From 55-13 sp964501275 (GTDB lineage Bacteria > Armatimonadota > Fimbriimonadia > Fimbriimonadales > Fimbriimonadaceae), in assembly GCA_964501275.1 (NCBI GenBank), contig CAZCSP010000019.1, positions 7,589 through 71,588 of the forward strand: DNA of 64,000 nt, written 5' to 3'. The notes under the pieces were generated by a model. It made no database searches. It was not told the origin of the DNA and saw only the letters and a program-made list of their open reading frames with translations. This document shows, piece by piece, positions 48,111-56,594 of this stretch (position 1 is its first letter; every line of letters begins with the position of its first letter). The translations under genes and the position numbers were made by a program.

Positions 48111-48716
48111 TCAATTGGTTTTCTTTTTACGATCCTGGTATGCCTTGAGCGCTTCATCCAGAATCTTCAGCGCCTCCACCCGGTTTTGCATCGGCTTCAA
48201 TTCGACCGCTTTGCGCCCCTCGGGAAGCTGCTTGTAGACGCGGAAGAAGGCGCTGATCCGGTCGAGCTCGATCTTGGGCAGGTCGCCGATATCCTTAATG
48301 TGATCGTAGGTGGGATCGACGCCGGAGACGGGGACGGTGATCAGCTTGTCGTCCTGTGCGCCGCCGTCGATCATCGGGAGCACGCCGATGATCCTCACCT
48401 TGATCATGGTTCCCGGCGGCAGAGGCTCTCGGGTGAAGACCAGGGCGTCGAGGTTGTCTCCGTCCCCGGCGAGCGTGCTGGAGACGGTTCCGTAGTTGGC
48501 AGGGTAGGCCACCGGCATCGACTGGAACCGGTCGACCATCACCAGCCCGGTTTTCTTGTCGATCTCAAACTTGGTCATGCTCCCCTGCGGAATCTCCACC
48601 ACCATCCAAACCTCGTCCGACTTGCTTCCGGTCTGAGGGTAGTCGAACGGGTGGACCCATTGGGCAGAGGCGAGGGCGGCAGCGGCGAAGAGGGTGCAAA
48701 GAGCCAGAGCTTTCAT
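48111..48716 (-). CDS. ppa: exported inorganic pyrophosphatase (family I)
   Basis: 201 residues. The active-site core is complete: 'PANYGTVSSTLAGDGDNLDA' carries the DxDxxD metal site, with 'MIDGGAQDDKLITVPV' and the Lys in 'GSMTKFEID'. It hydrolyses PPi to phosphate. Unusually, residues 1-18 ('MKALALCTLFAAAALASAQ' with Gln19) are a textbook signal peptide, so the enzyme should act outside the cytoplasm, where scavenging of phosphate would make sense. Family I enzymes are normally cytosolic. Start at ATG 48716 gives exactly this leader. Confidence 0.92.
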   Translation of the reverse strand: MKALALCTLFAAAALASAQWVHPFDYPQTGSKSDEVWMVVEIPQGSMTKFEIDKKTGLVMVDRFQSMPVAYPANYGTVSSTLAGDGDNLDALVFTREPLPPGTMIKVRIIGVLPMIDGGAQDDKLITVPVSGVDPTYDHIKDIGDLPKIELDRISAFFRVYKQLPEGRKAVELKPMQNRVEALKILDEALKAYQDRKKKTN

Positions 48717-48767
48717 CGAGCAGGAAGGGTACTGGTCCTTAACGTTTTCTTAGCAATTGGGGGCCGA

Positions 48768-48925
48768 TGGACCGCCGATCTCCAGATCGGCAAGCAGGCT
48801 TGTACAAGCCGCTGACTATCAAGCCAATCGACAGGGCTGCTGGAGTCGCTTAGCCAGTTTGAATCTGTACATGAATGTCAGTAGAGACTACAAGCCTGCT
48901 TGCCGATCTGGAGATCGGCGGTCCA
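48768..48925. repeat. two-armed GATCTCCAGATC palindromic element, copy 2
   Basis: Arms 48768-48791 and 48902-48925, with inner AAGCAGGCTTGTA and CTACAAGCCTGCTT. The centre is about 60 bases longer than in copies 1 and 3. Confidence 0.9.
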
Positions 48926-48935
48926 TTTGGTCCAT

Positions 48936-49172
48936 CTACAGTCGCATGATTCCGGCGGCGATGCCGCTTCCGCCGAAGGCGAGGAGTACGAGGAGCCACT
49001 TGTGTTCATGGTCGAAGTCGAAGATCGCGAACCAGAGGAGGTAGGGGTTGCAGAGAAGGCTGACAATGCCTTTCCAAAGCTCATCTTTGAACGCTTCAAT
49101 CAAGATAATGATCCAGGCAACCAGCCCGGTAAGCCCGAAGATGCAGGCGAGAATCAGTTTGATGATCTCCAT
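48936..49172 (-). CDS. small polytopic membrane protein, unknown function
   Basis: 78 residues with hydrophobic segments at about 4-27 ('LILACIFGLTGLVAWIIILI'), 32-50 and 58-76 ('WLLVLLAFGGSGIAAGIM'). No known family recognised. It lies between two copies of the palindromic element. Confidence 0.7.
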   Translation of the reverse strand: MEIIKLILACIFGLTGLVAWIIILIEAFKDELWKGIVSLLCNPYLLWFAIFDFDHEHKWLLVLLAFGGSGIAAGIMRL

Positions 49173-49216
49173 GGTGTGAGGACGGGTGGGAACAGGCGTG
49201 GGTTGCTACTGCCCAG

Positions 49217-49316
49217 TGGACCGCCGATCTCCAGATCGGCAAACAGGCTTGTAGTTTCTACTGATCTTGAGGCAAATCTACAAACCTGCTGAGCCGATCT
49301 GGAGATCGGCGGTCCA
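49217..49316. repeat. two-armed GATCTCCAGATC palindromic element, copy 3
   Basis: Arms 49217-49240 and 49293-49316 with inner AAACAGGCTTGTAG and CTACAAACCTGCT. Thirteen bases from the end of the ROK kinase gene. Confidence 0.9.
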
Positions 49317-49329
49317 CCGGTCCATTGCT

Positions 49330-50349
49330 TTAGCTATGCAACCCGAGAGCCATCGCGGCTCCGCCTAGCATTCCGGCGTCCTCTAGTTGCTCGGCAATGC
49401 AGATGTCAGTGTCGGCGAAGAGGGACGGGATGGCGACGTCTCGGGCCGCCTTCTTCGCGGGGCCGAGGATGAAGTCGCCGGCTTTGGCAATCTGGCCTCC
49501 CACCGCCAGGATGTCGGGGGCGAAGATGTTGATGAAGGACCCCATGCTGATACCGAGGTACCGGCCCACCTCGGCGTAGACTTGGATCGCCAGTTCGTCG
49601 CCCTTCTCCGCCGCCTCCGAGATGATGCGGGGGGTGACCTTGGAGAGGTCGTCTTCCACCAGGTCGTTGATGACGGACGGCCGACCACGTCTCAGCCGAT
49701 GCACCGCGCGGGCGACGATGGCGTCTCGGGGAGCGTAGGCCTCAATGGCGCCGTAGGAGCCCGCGTTGCAGTCCAAGCCGTCGGCATCGACGATGGTGTG
49801 GCCCAACTCCGCTCCGCCCTTGTTTCCGCCCACCAACATCAGTGGCCCGCGCGCGTTGCCTTCCACCGCCTCCGGGGAGAGGATGACGCCGCCGCCGATT
49901 CCCGTACCTAGGGTCAGCAAAACCAGGCACTTTGCCTGGTTTTTGCCGACCCCGAACTTGTATTCGCCCAAAGCCGCCAAATTTGCGTCGTTGCCCAACT
50001 CTATGGGCAAATCCAGCGACTTACTCAGAGGTTGTTTGAGCGGCACGTTTTCCCAATAGCGAAATACGCCGTCGATGGTTTCGCCAAAGTTTGGAGCCCA
50101 GCGGACGACGCCCGCCGCATTGTCGATGTGGCCGGGAACCGCCATGCCGACAGCCTTTGGCTCCGAATCGGCGGCGGAAATCGCCTGTCGTATCGTCGAA
50201 GAGATGGCGTCGAGGATCGCGTTGGTTCCTTCCTGCGCCCGAGAAGGGTGGCTGAACTTTGGACCGGCGGGAGACCCGTCATCATAGAAAGCTCCCGCCC
50301 GAACATTGGTCCCACCCAGATCGACGCCGATTACACAAGGCCGCTGCAC
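49330..50349 (-). CDS. ROK-family sugar kinase (glucokinase-like)
   Basis: 339 residues from GTG 50349, six bases after TAGAAT. 'VIGVDLGGTNVRAGAFYDDG' is the phosphate-1 motif, 'GMAVPGHID' and 'LGNDANLAALGEYKFG' bind sugar (catalytic Asp in GNDAN), and 'LLTLGTGIGGGVI' is phosphate-2. The ROK zinc motif is decayed: 'HTIVDADGLDCNAGSYGAIE' keeps His and one Cys but not the CxCGxxGCxE cluster. Glucose is the likeliest substrate; other hexoses are possible. Confidence 0.9.
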   Translation of the reverse strand: MQRPCVIGVDLGGTNVRAGAFYDDGSPAGPKFSHPSRAQEGTNAILDAISSTIRQAISAADSEPKAVGMAVPGHIDNAAGVVRWAPNFGETIDGVFRYWENVPLKQPLSKSLDLPIELGNDANLAALGEYKFGVGKNQAKCLVLLTLGTGIGGGVILSPEAVEGNARGPLMLVGGNKGGAELGHTIVDADGLDCNAGSYGAIEAYAPRDAIVARAVHRLRRGRPSVINDLVEDDLSKVTPRIISEAAEKGDELAIQVYAEVGRYLGISMGSFINIFAPDILAVGGQIAKAGDFILGPAKKAARDVAIPSLFADTDICIAEQLEDAGMLGGAAMALGLHS

Positions 50350-50361
50350 GGGCAGATTCTA
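50350..50361 (-). promoter_or_regulatory. -10 box of the ROK kinase gene
   Basis: TAGAAT (50361-50356, minus strand), six bases, then the GTG start. Confidence 0.5.
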
Positions 50362-50413
50362 GCATCGGGACCTTTGGTAACGGAGGCGGAATTTCTAAAC
50401 GTAACGTAAAAGA

Positions 50414-50640
50414 AATGTTTGGAATGCTGGATTGCTCGATTGCTTGGTTGGGGGAATTTGAGATTTTGGATTTGAGATTTGAAGGGAGCGTACAATCTGG
50501 CATTGGGTGTTCGGCGTTGGGTGTGGGGCATTCGGCACTTGGCATTCGGCATTGGGTCTTTGGTGTTCGGCACTTAAGCAATCAAGCAATCAAGCAATCC
50601 AGCAATCGAGCAACCCAGCATTCAAGCAATCGAGCAATAC
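50414..50640. repeat. largest short-unit inverted block, between ROK kinase and moxR
   Basis: Left GGATTGCTCGATTGCTTGG; middle GGCATTGGGTGTTCGGC, GCATTCGGCACTTGGC and TTCGGCATTGGGTC units; right AAGCAATCAAGCAATCCAGC and AATCGAGCAACCCAGC units reaching to three bases before the moxR ATG. The outer GCAATCGA blocks are mutually complementary. Confidence 0.85.
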
Positions 50641-50642
50641 AC

Positions 50643-51593
50643 ATGAACATTGACAAGATTCAGGAAAGATCGCAGGCTGTTATCGACGAAGTCGAGAGGG
50701 TCATCGTTGGGAAGCGGGAGACGATCCAGCAGGCGGTTTTGACCCTGCTCTGCAATGGGCACCTGCTGATCGAGGACATTCCTGGAGTTGGCAAGACCAC
50801 CTTGGCGAAGGCTTTAGCCAAGGCGATGGGCGGGGAGTTCCGCCGCATCCAGTTCACCCCTGACTTGCTTCCCGCCGATGTCACCGGGGCCAGCATCTAT
50901 AACCAACGGGATGGGGAGTTCGTGTTCCGTCCCGGCCCGATTTTCGGAAATGTGGTGCTGGTGGACGAGATCAACCGCGCCACTCCCAAAACCCAATCCG
51001 CTCTCCTGGAGGCGATGGAGGAGCGGACGGTGACGGTGGATGGCGAGACTCGGCAACTGCCCCGCCCATTCTTCGTCGTCGCCACCCAAAACTCGGTGGA
51101 GATGACGGGCACCTACCCCCTGCCCGAGGCTCAACTGGACCGCTTCTTTGCCCGCGTTTCGCTGGGCTATCCCAGTCGGGAGAGCGAGATGGACATCTTG
51201 GCCCAGCAACAGATTTCCCATCCGATCGATCTGGTCCAGACCGTGGTGCTTCCCGGCGAATTGATGGAGCTTCAGAACGAAGTGCGCGATGTGTTCGTCC
51301 ACGATTCCATTCGCGAGTACATCGTGGATCTGGTGCGGGCGACCCGGGAGAGTTCCCACCTGCTGATGGGTACCTCGCCGCGCGGCACCCTCCACTTAAT
51401 GCGGGCCTCCCAGGCCCATGCGGCGATGAACGGGCACGATTTTGTGAGGCCCGACGATGTCAAGGCGACTGCCGTCTCCGTCCTTGCCCACCGAGTCCTG
51501 CCGAGAGCGGAGGCCAGGGCGCGGGGCGAGACCACCAACGATTTGATCCAGAAGGTGATCGAGACCGTCCGAACGCCCGTGCCGGTGAGCTAG
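50643..51593 (+). CDS. MoxR-family AAA+ ATPase
   Basis: 316 residues from ATG 50643 ('MNIDKIQERSQAVIDEVERV'); the frame is open further upstream only through repeats. Walker A 'IEDIPGVGKTTLAKALAKAM' (about 43-62), 'RIQFTPDLLPADVTG', Walker B 'NVVLVDEINRATPKTQSALL', sensor 'FFVVATQNSVEMTGTYPLPE'. MoxR proteins act as chaperone-like ATPases for DUF58/VWA partners. The DUF58 gene starts directly after the stop. Confidence 0.95.
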   Translation: MNIDKIQERSQAVIDEVERVIVGKRETIQQAVLTLLCNGHLLIEDIPGVGKTTLAKALAKAMGGEFRRIQFTPDLLPADVTGASIYNQRDGEFVFRPGPIFGNVVLVDEINRATPKTQSALLEAMEERTVTVDGETRQLPRPFFVVATQNSVEMTGTYPLPEAQLDRFFARVSLGYPSRESEMDILAQQQISHPIDLVQTVVLPGELMELQNEVRDVFVHDSIREYIVDLVRATRESSHLLMGTSPRGTLHLMRASQAHAAMNGHDFVRPDDVKATAVSVLAHRVLPRAEARARGETTNDLIQKVIETVRTPVPVS

Positions 51594-52841
51594 ATGGCCA
51601 AAGCCGACGCCTACGAGACCAACCGCACCTCCTTTGCCGGGCAGGGGAGTCGGAGCGTGGTGGGTCTGGCGTTGGGAATGGCGGCGCTGTTCTTCGCCAT
51701 CGTCGCGATCCTCATCAACACCCCCATCCTGTTCTACATGGGAACGGCCCTGATCGCCACGATCGCCGCGAGCCGCCTCCAAGCTTGGCTGTCGGTGCGG
51801 GGTCTGCGGTTCCAGCGGGAGGCGCCGGATGCGGTTAAGGTCGGCGACATGGTGACGGTAAACATTGCGGTCTGGAGCGAGCGGAAGCTGAGGCGGCCTC
51901 TCATCACCGTTGCCGACACTCTGCCGACGCGTTTGGTGTATTCAGATAAAACGATCTCCACCCCAATCGCTCCCGCTTTCGACCTCCCAATTCGCACCCA
52001 GTATCGGTTCCGCCCTCTCAAACGGGGCGTGTTCCGGTGGAGCGGGATCGAAGCGGTGGGCACCGATGCGCTGGGGCTGGTCGTGATGAGCAAGGTTTAT
52101 GAGACGGAGTCCGTCGAACTGACCGTCCTCCCCCGCCCGATCCCCATCAACGTGGACTTGCCGGTTGCTCGGGGTTGGGGGATCAGCGAGGCGGAGAGTG
52201 GGCAGTCGCGGGGAGCGGGGCTGGAGCCAAGGGGCGTGCGGGAATATGCCACGGGGGACTCCCTGCGCCACGTCCACTGGGCTTCTACGGCGCGCCGAGG
52301 ACAGCTTTTGGTGAAAGAGTTTGAGGCCGGGTCGCATACGGCAGCGTCCATCGTGATCCAGCAGACGACGGGAAGCGAACTCGGGAAGGGGGCGGAGACC
52401 ACCCTGGAGCAGATGTGCGGGAACGCCATCTTCCTGGCTGAGCAGTTGATGCATCAGGGGGCGATGGTCCAGTTCCCAACTCTGGAAGGGAAGCCAACCC
52501 GGTCGAGCGGAGCGGAGCGGCTGAACGAGATTTACGCGATGATCGCCAGGGTGCAAGCGGATCGGGGGGTTGCCGTCTCGGCGGACATCCAGGCCAATAT
52601 CGCTCTGTTGCCTCCGGGCAGCATCCTCATCGTGATGCTGTCGGTGGCCGACGCTGGGATGATCGGCCTCTTGAGACAGCTCAAGGCGACGGGCGTCCAA
52701 GTGGTGGCGCTGATCTACGGCGAGACTAAAGTCGCCCAAACGCCTGAGACCCTCTTTGCCGCCGACCGTCGTTACATGGACCGGTTGGAAGGTGCCGGGG
52801 CGATTGTGCGAATCGTCGAGAAGGGGGGAGACACGCATTGA
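51594..52841 (+). CDS. DUF58 domain protein
   Basis: 415 residues, starting at the base after the moxR stop. Two membrane helices near 24-65, then a beta-rich region and the DUF58 signature 'GLEPRGVREYATGDSLRHVH' continuing 'WASTARRGQLLVKEFE' (about 203-238), related to a VWA fold. It is the standard middle gene of moxR-DUF58-transglutaminase operons. Biochemical role is unknown. Confidence 0.93.
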   Translation: MAKADAYETNRTSFAGQGSRSVVGLALGMAALFFAIVAILINTPILFYMGTALIATIAASRLQAWLSVRGLRFQREAPDAVKVGDMVTVNIAVWSERKLRRPLITVADTLPTRLVYSDKTISTPIAPAFDLPIRTQYRFRPLKRGVFRWSGIEAVGTDALGLVVMSKVYETESVELTVLPRPIPINVDLPVARGWGISEAESGQSRGAGLEPRGVREYATGDSLRHVHWASTARRGQLLVKEFEAGSHTAASIVIQQTTGSELGKGAETTLEQMCGNAIFLAEQLMHQGAMVQFPTLEGKPTRSSGAERLNEIYAMIARVQADRGVAVSADIQANIALLPPGSILIVMLSVADAGMIGLLRQLKATGVQVVALIYGETKVAQTPETLFAADRRYMDRLEGAGAIVRIVEKGGDTH

Positions 52842-54898
52842 ACCGTGCTGCCAATCAATACGCCGACCTCGACCCCTCGGCATTCGACTATCTGCTGATT
52901 GCGATATCCGGCACCCTCACCGCCTACTCGGCGGGAGTATCGGTGGCCAGCCCGACGATCGGCTGGATCTTTGTGGTTCTTATTTTGCTTGGCGTGTGGG
53001 TCAGCTTTGCAGTGATGCAGGCCATCCAGGGAACCAAGTTGGTGGCTTGGAACGGCTTTATCTATACCGGAGGAATTCTGGCGGCCTTTTTCTCGGCCCG
53101 AAGCTTAGTCGAATTTTTGCCGGAGAACCCGTTCACGGCCCAGATATTCGTCTGCGGGCTCCTGCTGTGGATGCTGGCCTTTGGGAGCTTTCTGATCTGG
53201 TCCGACCAGACGCTCCTCTTCCAAGCCGTCCCCAGCATTGCGATCTTCGGGCTGGTGGGCTGTTACGACACCTATCGTAACGCTGTCTGGCTATTCTTTG
53301 CCTTCCTTCTCTGCTTCGCCATGCTGCTTGCTCGAGTTCACGGACGGACGATGCTCAGGCAGGCCAAGGAATCTGGCTACAGCCAAACCGGGGATCGTAT
53401 GGACCGGTCGGCGACGGAGTTGGAACGGATGCGCAGTGGCCCTTGGAAGTGGGTGGCCGGGCCGCAGTGGGCCTTGGGATCGGCGTTTGTGGTCATCTTG
53501 TTTAGCGTGGTAAGCGCACCGATCGTTCGGGAATCAGTCCAAGGCGTGGCGGGGGCGGTTCGGGTCCAAGCGCCAATCAACCCCCGAAACAGCCCGCTTT
53601 CGAACTCCTCCAACGACTCGTCTGGGCTAAGAGTGGGCAACGGCCCCAACGAGATCGCCCCTCTCCCCCTCTTCCGTGCGACCTTGGACCAGCCCCGCTA
53701 CATGAGAACGGAGATCTATCAGGGTTACACCAAGAGCGGGTGGCAGGCCCTGGCTTCCCAGCCAGTAAACGACAAGACCGATTTGGTTTTGGCAAGGTCC
53801 AACGACCGCCGTGCCCTCACCTCGATGAAGGCCAAACGGGAAATCGAATTCGCGATTGAGCCACTGACCTCGCGCATGGGTTTCGTCCCCCTTCCTGGCG
53901 AGGTCCTCTCCCTCCACCCCTCCGACAACACGTCGATCAAGATGGATGCGACCATTAGCATCGTGGAGACAGGGAAAGTGAACCTGTTTCGGGGGCGGGC
54001 GGCGGTGTCGGATACGCGCGGCCTTCCTACCGACGCCTTTATGCAGGTTCCTCCGGGAATGGAGGATTTGGTCGCGACCACCAACATCTCGCCTGCCGTC
54101 TTCGAACTGGCCAATCGAGTCGCCGACTCGGGGGGCAACGACTATGAGCGGGCTATGCTCATAAAGGCCGAGATCGAGCGGAGAGTCAAATACAACCTGA
54201 ACGCCAAGGCCATTCCCTTGGGGCAAGACGTGGTGGAGACCTTCCTCTTTGAGACCCGCGAAGGCTACTGCGACCTCTTCGCTTCCGCGATGACGGTGAT
54301 GGCGCGGTCGATAGGAATCCCGGCTCGCATGGTGATCGGCTACTACCCCTTGGGCAATGAACAGGACGAGGACGGGCGGTACATCCTAAAGGAGTCTGAC
54401 AAGCACGCTTGGGCGGAACTGTTCTTCGAGGGCCACGGCTGGGTTGTCTTTGACCCGACGGAAGGCGCGGAGGCCGTACCGGGCGGAGAGCGCGGGTCGT
54501 CGAACGTGTCGTCGTTCGCGAATTCAGGGGCGTTGAAGATCGCCCTCGATATCCTGATCGGAATTGCGATTGTGACGGTCCTCATCCTCACTGGCCAGGC
54601 CATCTTCAAGGGAATCAAGCTCGGCCCCAGCCGTTCCGATTTGGATCGAGCTTATTTGGCGTTCGCCGATGTTTTGGCAAGGGCCAGCGGCAAAGTGCGA
54701 AACTTCGACCAGACCCCTTCCGAGTATCTTCGAGACGCCTTGCCCCACCTGAACGGCCAATCCGAACAAGCCCTGGCTTTGAACGCCAAGTTTGAAAAAC
54801 TGTTTTACTCCCCAGCCGATCCTTCGAAAGAGGAGATGAAGCAAATTCGGGCGGAGATTGCGGGGCTGAAGAAAGGAGTAAAAGAGGTGAAGTCGTGA
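52838..54898 (+). CDS. TgpA-like membrane transglutaminase-fold protein
   Basis: 686 residues, TTG start overlapping the DUF58 stop (TTGA). About six N-terminal membrane helices, a soluble domain with the Cys-His-Asp set in 'TREGYCDLFASAMTVMARSI' (Cys about 477), 'SDKHAWAELFFEGHGWVVFD' (His about 522) and 'FDPTEG' (Asp about 538), then a membrane helix (about 565-590) and a C-terminal DUF4129-like tail. The domain order is that of TgpA, whose essential role in Pseudomonas is unexplained. The very C-terminus ('GVKEVKS') runs into repeat DNA. Confidence 0.93.
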   Translation: MNRAANQYADLDPSAFDYLLIAISGTLTAYSAGVSVASPTIGWIFVVLILLGVWVSFAVMQAIQGTKLVAWNGFIYTGGILAAFFSARSLVEFLPENPFTAQIFVCGLLLWMLAFGSFLIWSDQTLLFQAVPSIAIFGLVGCYDTYRNAVWLFFAFLLCFAMLLARVHGRTMLRQAKESGYSQTGDRMDRSATELERMRSGPWKWVAGPQWALGSAFVVILFSVVSAPIVRESVQGVAGAVRVQAPINPRNSPLSNSSNDSSGLRVGNGPNEIAPLPLFRATLDQPRYMRTEIYQGYTKSGWQALASQPVNDKTDLVLARSNDRRALTSMKAKREIEFAIEPLTSRMGFVPLPGEVLSLHPSDNTSIKMDATISIVETGKVNLFRGRAAVSDTRGLPTDAFMQVPPGMEDLVATTNISPAVFELANRVADSGGNDYERAMLIKAEIERRVKYNLNAKAIPLGQDVVETFLFETREGYCDLFASAMTVMARSIGIPARMVIGYYPLGNEQDEDGRYILKESDKHAWAELFFEGHGWVVFDPTEGAEAVPGGERGSSNVSSFANSGALKIALDILIGIAIVTVLILTGQAIFKGIKLGPSRSDLDRAYLAFADVLARASGKVRNFDQTPSEYLRDALPHLNGQSEQALALNAKFEKLFYSPADPSKEEMKQIRAEIAGLKKGVKEVKS

Positions 54899-54970
54899 TG
54901 GACGTGAAATCGTGAAATCGTGATGGTCTCCCTCACGTCCATGACCTCCATCACGACATCACCTCTATCA
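54880..54970. repeat. CGTGATGGACGTGAAATC short-unit inverted block
   Basis: GAGGTGAAGTCGTGATGG and ACGTGAAATCGTGAAATCG on the left face CTCACGTCCATGACC and CCATCACGACATCACCTC on the right. It starts within the last codons of the transglutaminase-like gene. Confidence 0.8.
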
Positions 54971-55029
54971 GCTCCCCAAAAAACCGAACACCGCAACGCC
55001 CCAACCCCGTCCCCAGGTAGCCTATTTCC

Positions 55030-56109
55030 GTGGGATTTTCGGTGGAAAAGGCGATGGCGGCTCGGGTGGTGATGCTCTCGGGGGATGAGGATGCCTTGCG
55101 CTCTCGGGCTCTTCAGGAACTGACCAGCGCCGCGACCCTGGAAGACGACTTCGACATCGAGGTGGTGGATGCCGGGGAAGCGGCTCCGGCCCAATGGAGC
55201 GCCTCCGCCGGAACCGCACCATTCCTCTCCTCCCGACGAACCGTCATCGTCCGCCATCTCTTGCGCCGCGACGAAGTCGACACGACGGGTTGGAAGGACC
55301 TCCCCGAAACCGCCCTCATGGTCCTGGTCGCGGATGATGAGCAGGGGGACGACAATAAGCAGAGCCGATTAGGAACCCTAAGGAATAATTGGGAGAAGGC
55401 GGTGAAGGCGGCGGGGGGGCATATCGAGGTCTTCAAAACCGATCCCAAGCAGGTGGTGGAATCGATCCGCCAAGAAGCGATTCGGCTGGGCAAGAAGATG
55501 TCGCCCAAGGCGGCGGAGGCCTTGGCGGAGATGTGCGGGGGCAGCCTGTCTCGAGCTCTGGAGGAGTTGGAGAAACTGGCCCTCTTCGTCGGGGCGGCGG
55601 AGCCGATTTCGGAGTCGGACGTGCGCAACGTCGCTATGCCCTCCCGCGAGTGGAACGTGTTCAAGATGGTGGACGCGGCGTTCACCGGGGATGGGGGCGA
55701 GGCGTTGAGGCAACTGCGGATTCTCGTCGGGAGCGCAACTAAGGCGGAGGATGCCGCCTTTTCCCGGATATTGCCAACTATTTATCGACAACTTAGACTT
55801 ATCTGGCAGGCAAAGATCATTCTCGACGCCAAAGCCAACCCCGATGATCCGCCCGAGTCCGTCACCCGCCTCTTCCCCGACAACCCCTCGATCATGAAGC
55901 AGGCTCCTTTTGTGCGGGGCAAGGCGATGCGGGCGGCGAGAGCCGTTAGTTTTGACCAGATTACCGACTGCTTCGGTATCCTAAGCGACGCCGATTCCCG
56001 CTTGAAAGGAATGCTCCCCTACTACAGCGGCATGGAGACGTTGGAGCAGATGCTGCTGCGGATGATCGAGACGCTGTCCCCTGGACCACCGATCTCCAGA
56101 TCGGCATAG
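55030..56109 (+). CDS. holA: DNA polymerase III delta subunit
   Basis: 359 residues, GTG start six bases after TAGCCT. HolA opens the sliding clamp within the clamp loader. The N-terminal 'VVMLSGDEDALRSRALQELT', 'RRTVIVRHLLRRDEVD', 'ALMVLVADDEQ' and the middle 'RLGKKMSPKAAEALAEMCGG' followed by 'SLSRALEELEKLALFVG' are typical of the delta family (degenerate AAA+ with no Walker motifs). The last eight residues ('GPPISRSA') and the TAG stop are encoded by a palindromic repeat arm, so the original C-terminus has been replaced or extended. Confidence 0.9.
   Translation: MGFSVEKAMAARVVMLSGDEDALRSRALQELTSAATLEDDFDIEVVDAGEAAPAQWSASAGTAPFLSSRRTVIVRHLLRRDEVDTTGWKDLPETALMVLVADDEQGDDNKQSRLGTLRNNWEKAVKAAGGHIEVFKTDPKQVVESIRQEAIRLGKKMSPKAAEALAEMCGGSLSRALEELEKLALFVGAAEPISESDVRNVAMPSREWNVFKMVDAAFTGDGGEALRQLRILVGSATKAEDAAFSRILPTIYRQLRLIWQAKIILDAKANPDDPPESVTRLFPDNPSIMKQAPFVRGKAMRAARAVSFDQITDCFGILSDADSRLKGMLPYYSGMETLEQMLLRMIETLSPGPPISRSA
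56082..56105. repeat. GATCTCCAGATC element arm forming the 3' end of holA
   Basis: TGGACCACC + GATCTCCAGATCGGC, one change from the consensus arm, followed by ATAGCAAGGTTGTA, which matches the inner part of copy 1. Two bases after it begins the TAG stop of holA (56107). Confidence 0.88.
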
Positions 56110-56156
56110 CAAGGTTGTATCGGGTTACCAGCGTTTGGGCACAGCCGAATCTCCGG

Positions 56157-56202
56157 TCCACGTCCGGGACGGACGTGGAAACCATGGGCGGGGACGCCCA
56201 TG
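56157..56202. repeat. two adjacent palindromes between convergent genes
   Basis: TCCACGTCC-GGGAC-GGACGTGGA (56157-56179) and CATGGGCG-GGGA-CGCCCATG (56183-56202) are both perfect. They lie between holA and the convergent DUF2917-like gene and could serve as a bidirectional transcription end. Confidence 0.8.
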
Positions 56203-56206
56203 CCAC

Positions 56207-56425
56207 TTACGCGCAGATTTGGACTTCGGCGTGGGGGAAGCCTTCGATGACGATGAGGCCTCGGCCCCCCATTTGGAGGCTTTCGCCGGACTTGACGATG
56301 TAGTCCTTCGGGTCGCCTTCTTGGGTGACGTAGGCCGCGCCTTCGATCACCTCAACCTCAACTTCCCGCCGATGGTTCAGGTGCAGGGTGCGATGGTTGT
56401 CGAGCGTGTTTCGTTTCCAGTTCAT
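56207..56425 (-). CDS. DUF2917-like small protein
   Basis: 72 residues from ATG 56425, chosen because GTGAGGA lies eight bases upstream. 'VIEGAAYVTQEGDPKDYIVK' followed by 'SGESLQMGGRGLIVIEGFP' is the compact cupin-like DUF2917 pattern ('...LWVTQEGDxxDxxLxxGExLxL...'). Function not established for the family. Monocistronic. Confidence 0.85.
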   Translation of the reverse strand: MNWKRNTLDNHRTLHLNHRREVEVEVIEGAAYVTQEGDPKDYIVKSGESLQMGGRGLIVIEGFPHAEVQICA

Positions 56426-56594
56426 TGTCGTCCTCACCCTCTATTGTCCGCATCGAGACCCGTCCGCGACAGGCAGAGTGGGACCGTGCGCCGAGGAGTA
56501 CAGTTGATTGGGTATGACTGTGTTTTGCGCTTCTGTTAAGAATTGTATCTTTTAATGGAGTCGGATAGCGGTTACAGTGGGAGGCGTGGCGGCA

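Noticed and set aside
50414..50640. CRISPR array
   Set aside because: Units are only 6-9 nt, degenerate and contiguous, without constant-length repeats or unique spacers, and no cas genes are in the window.
50259..50642. N-terminal extension of the MoxR protein
   Set aside because: The frame is open but crosses the start of the ROK gene and the repeat block; the family N-terminus begins at ATG 50643.
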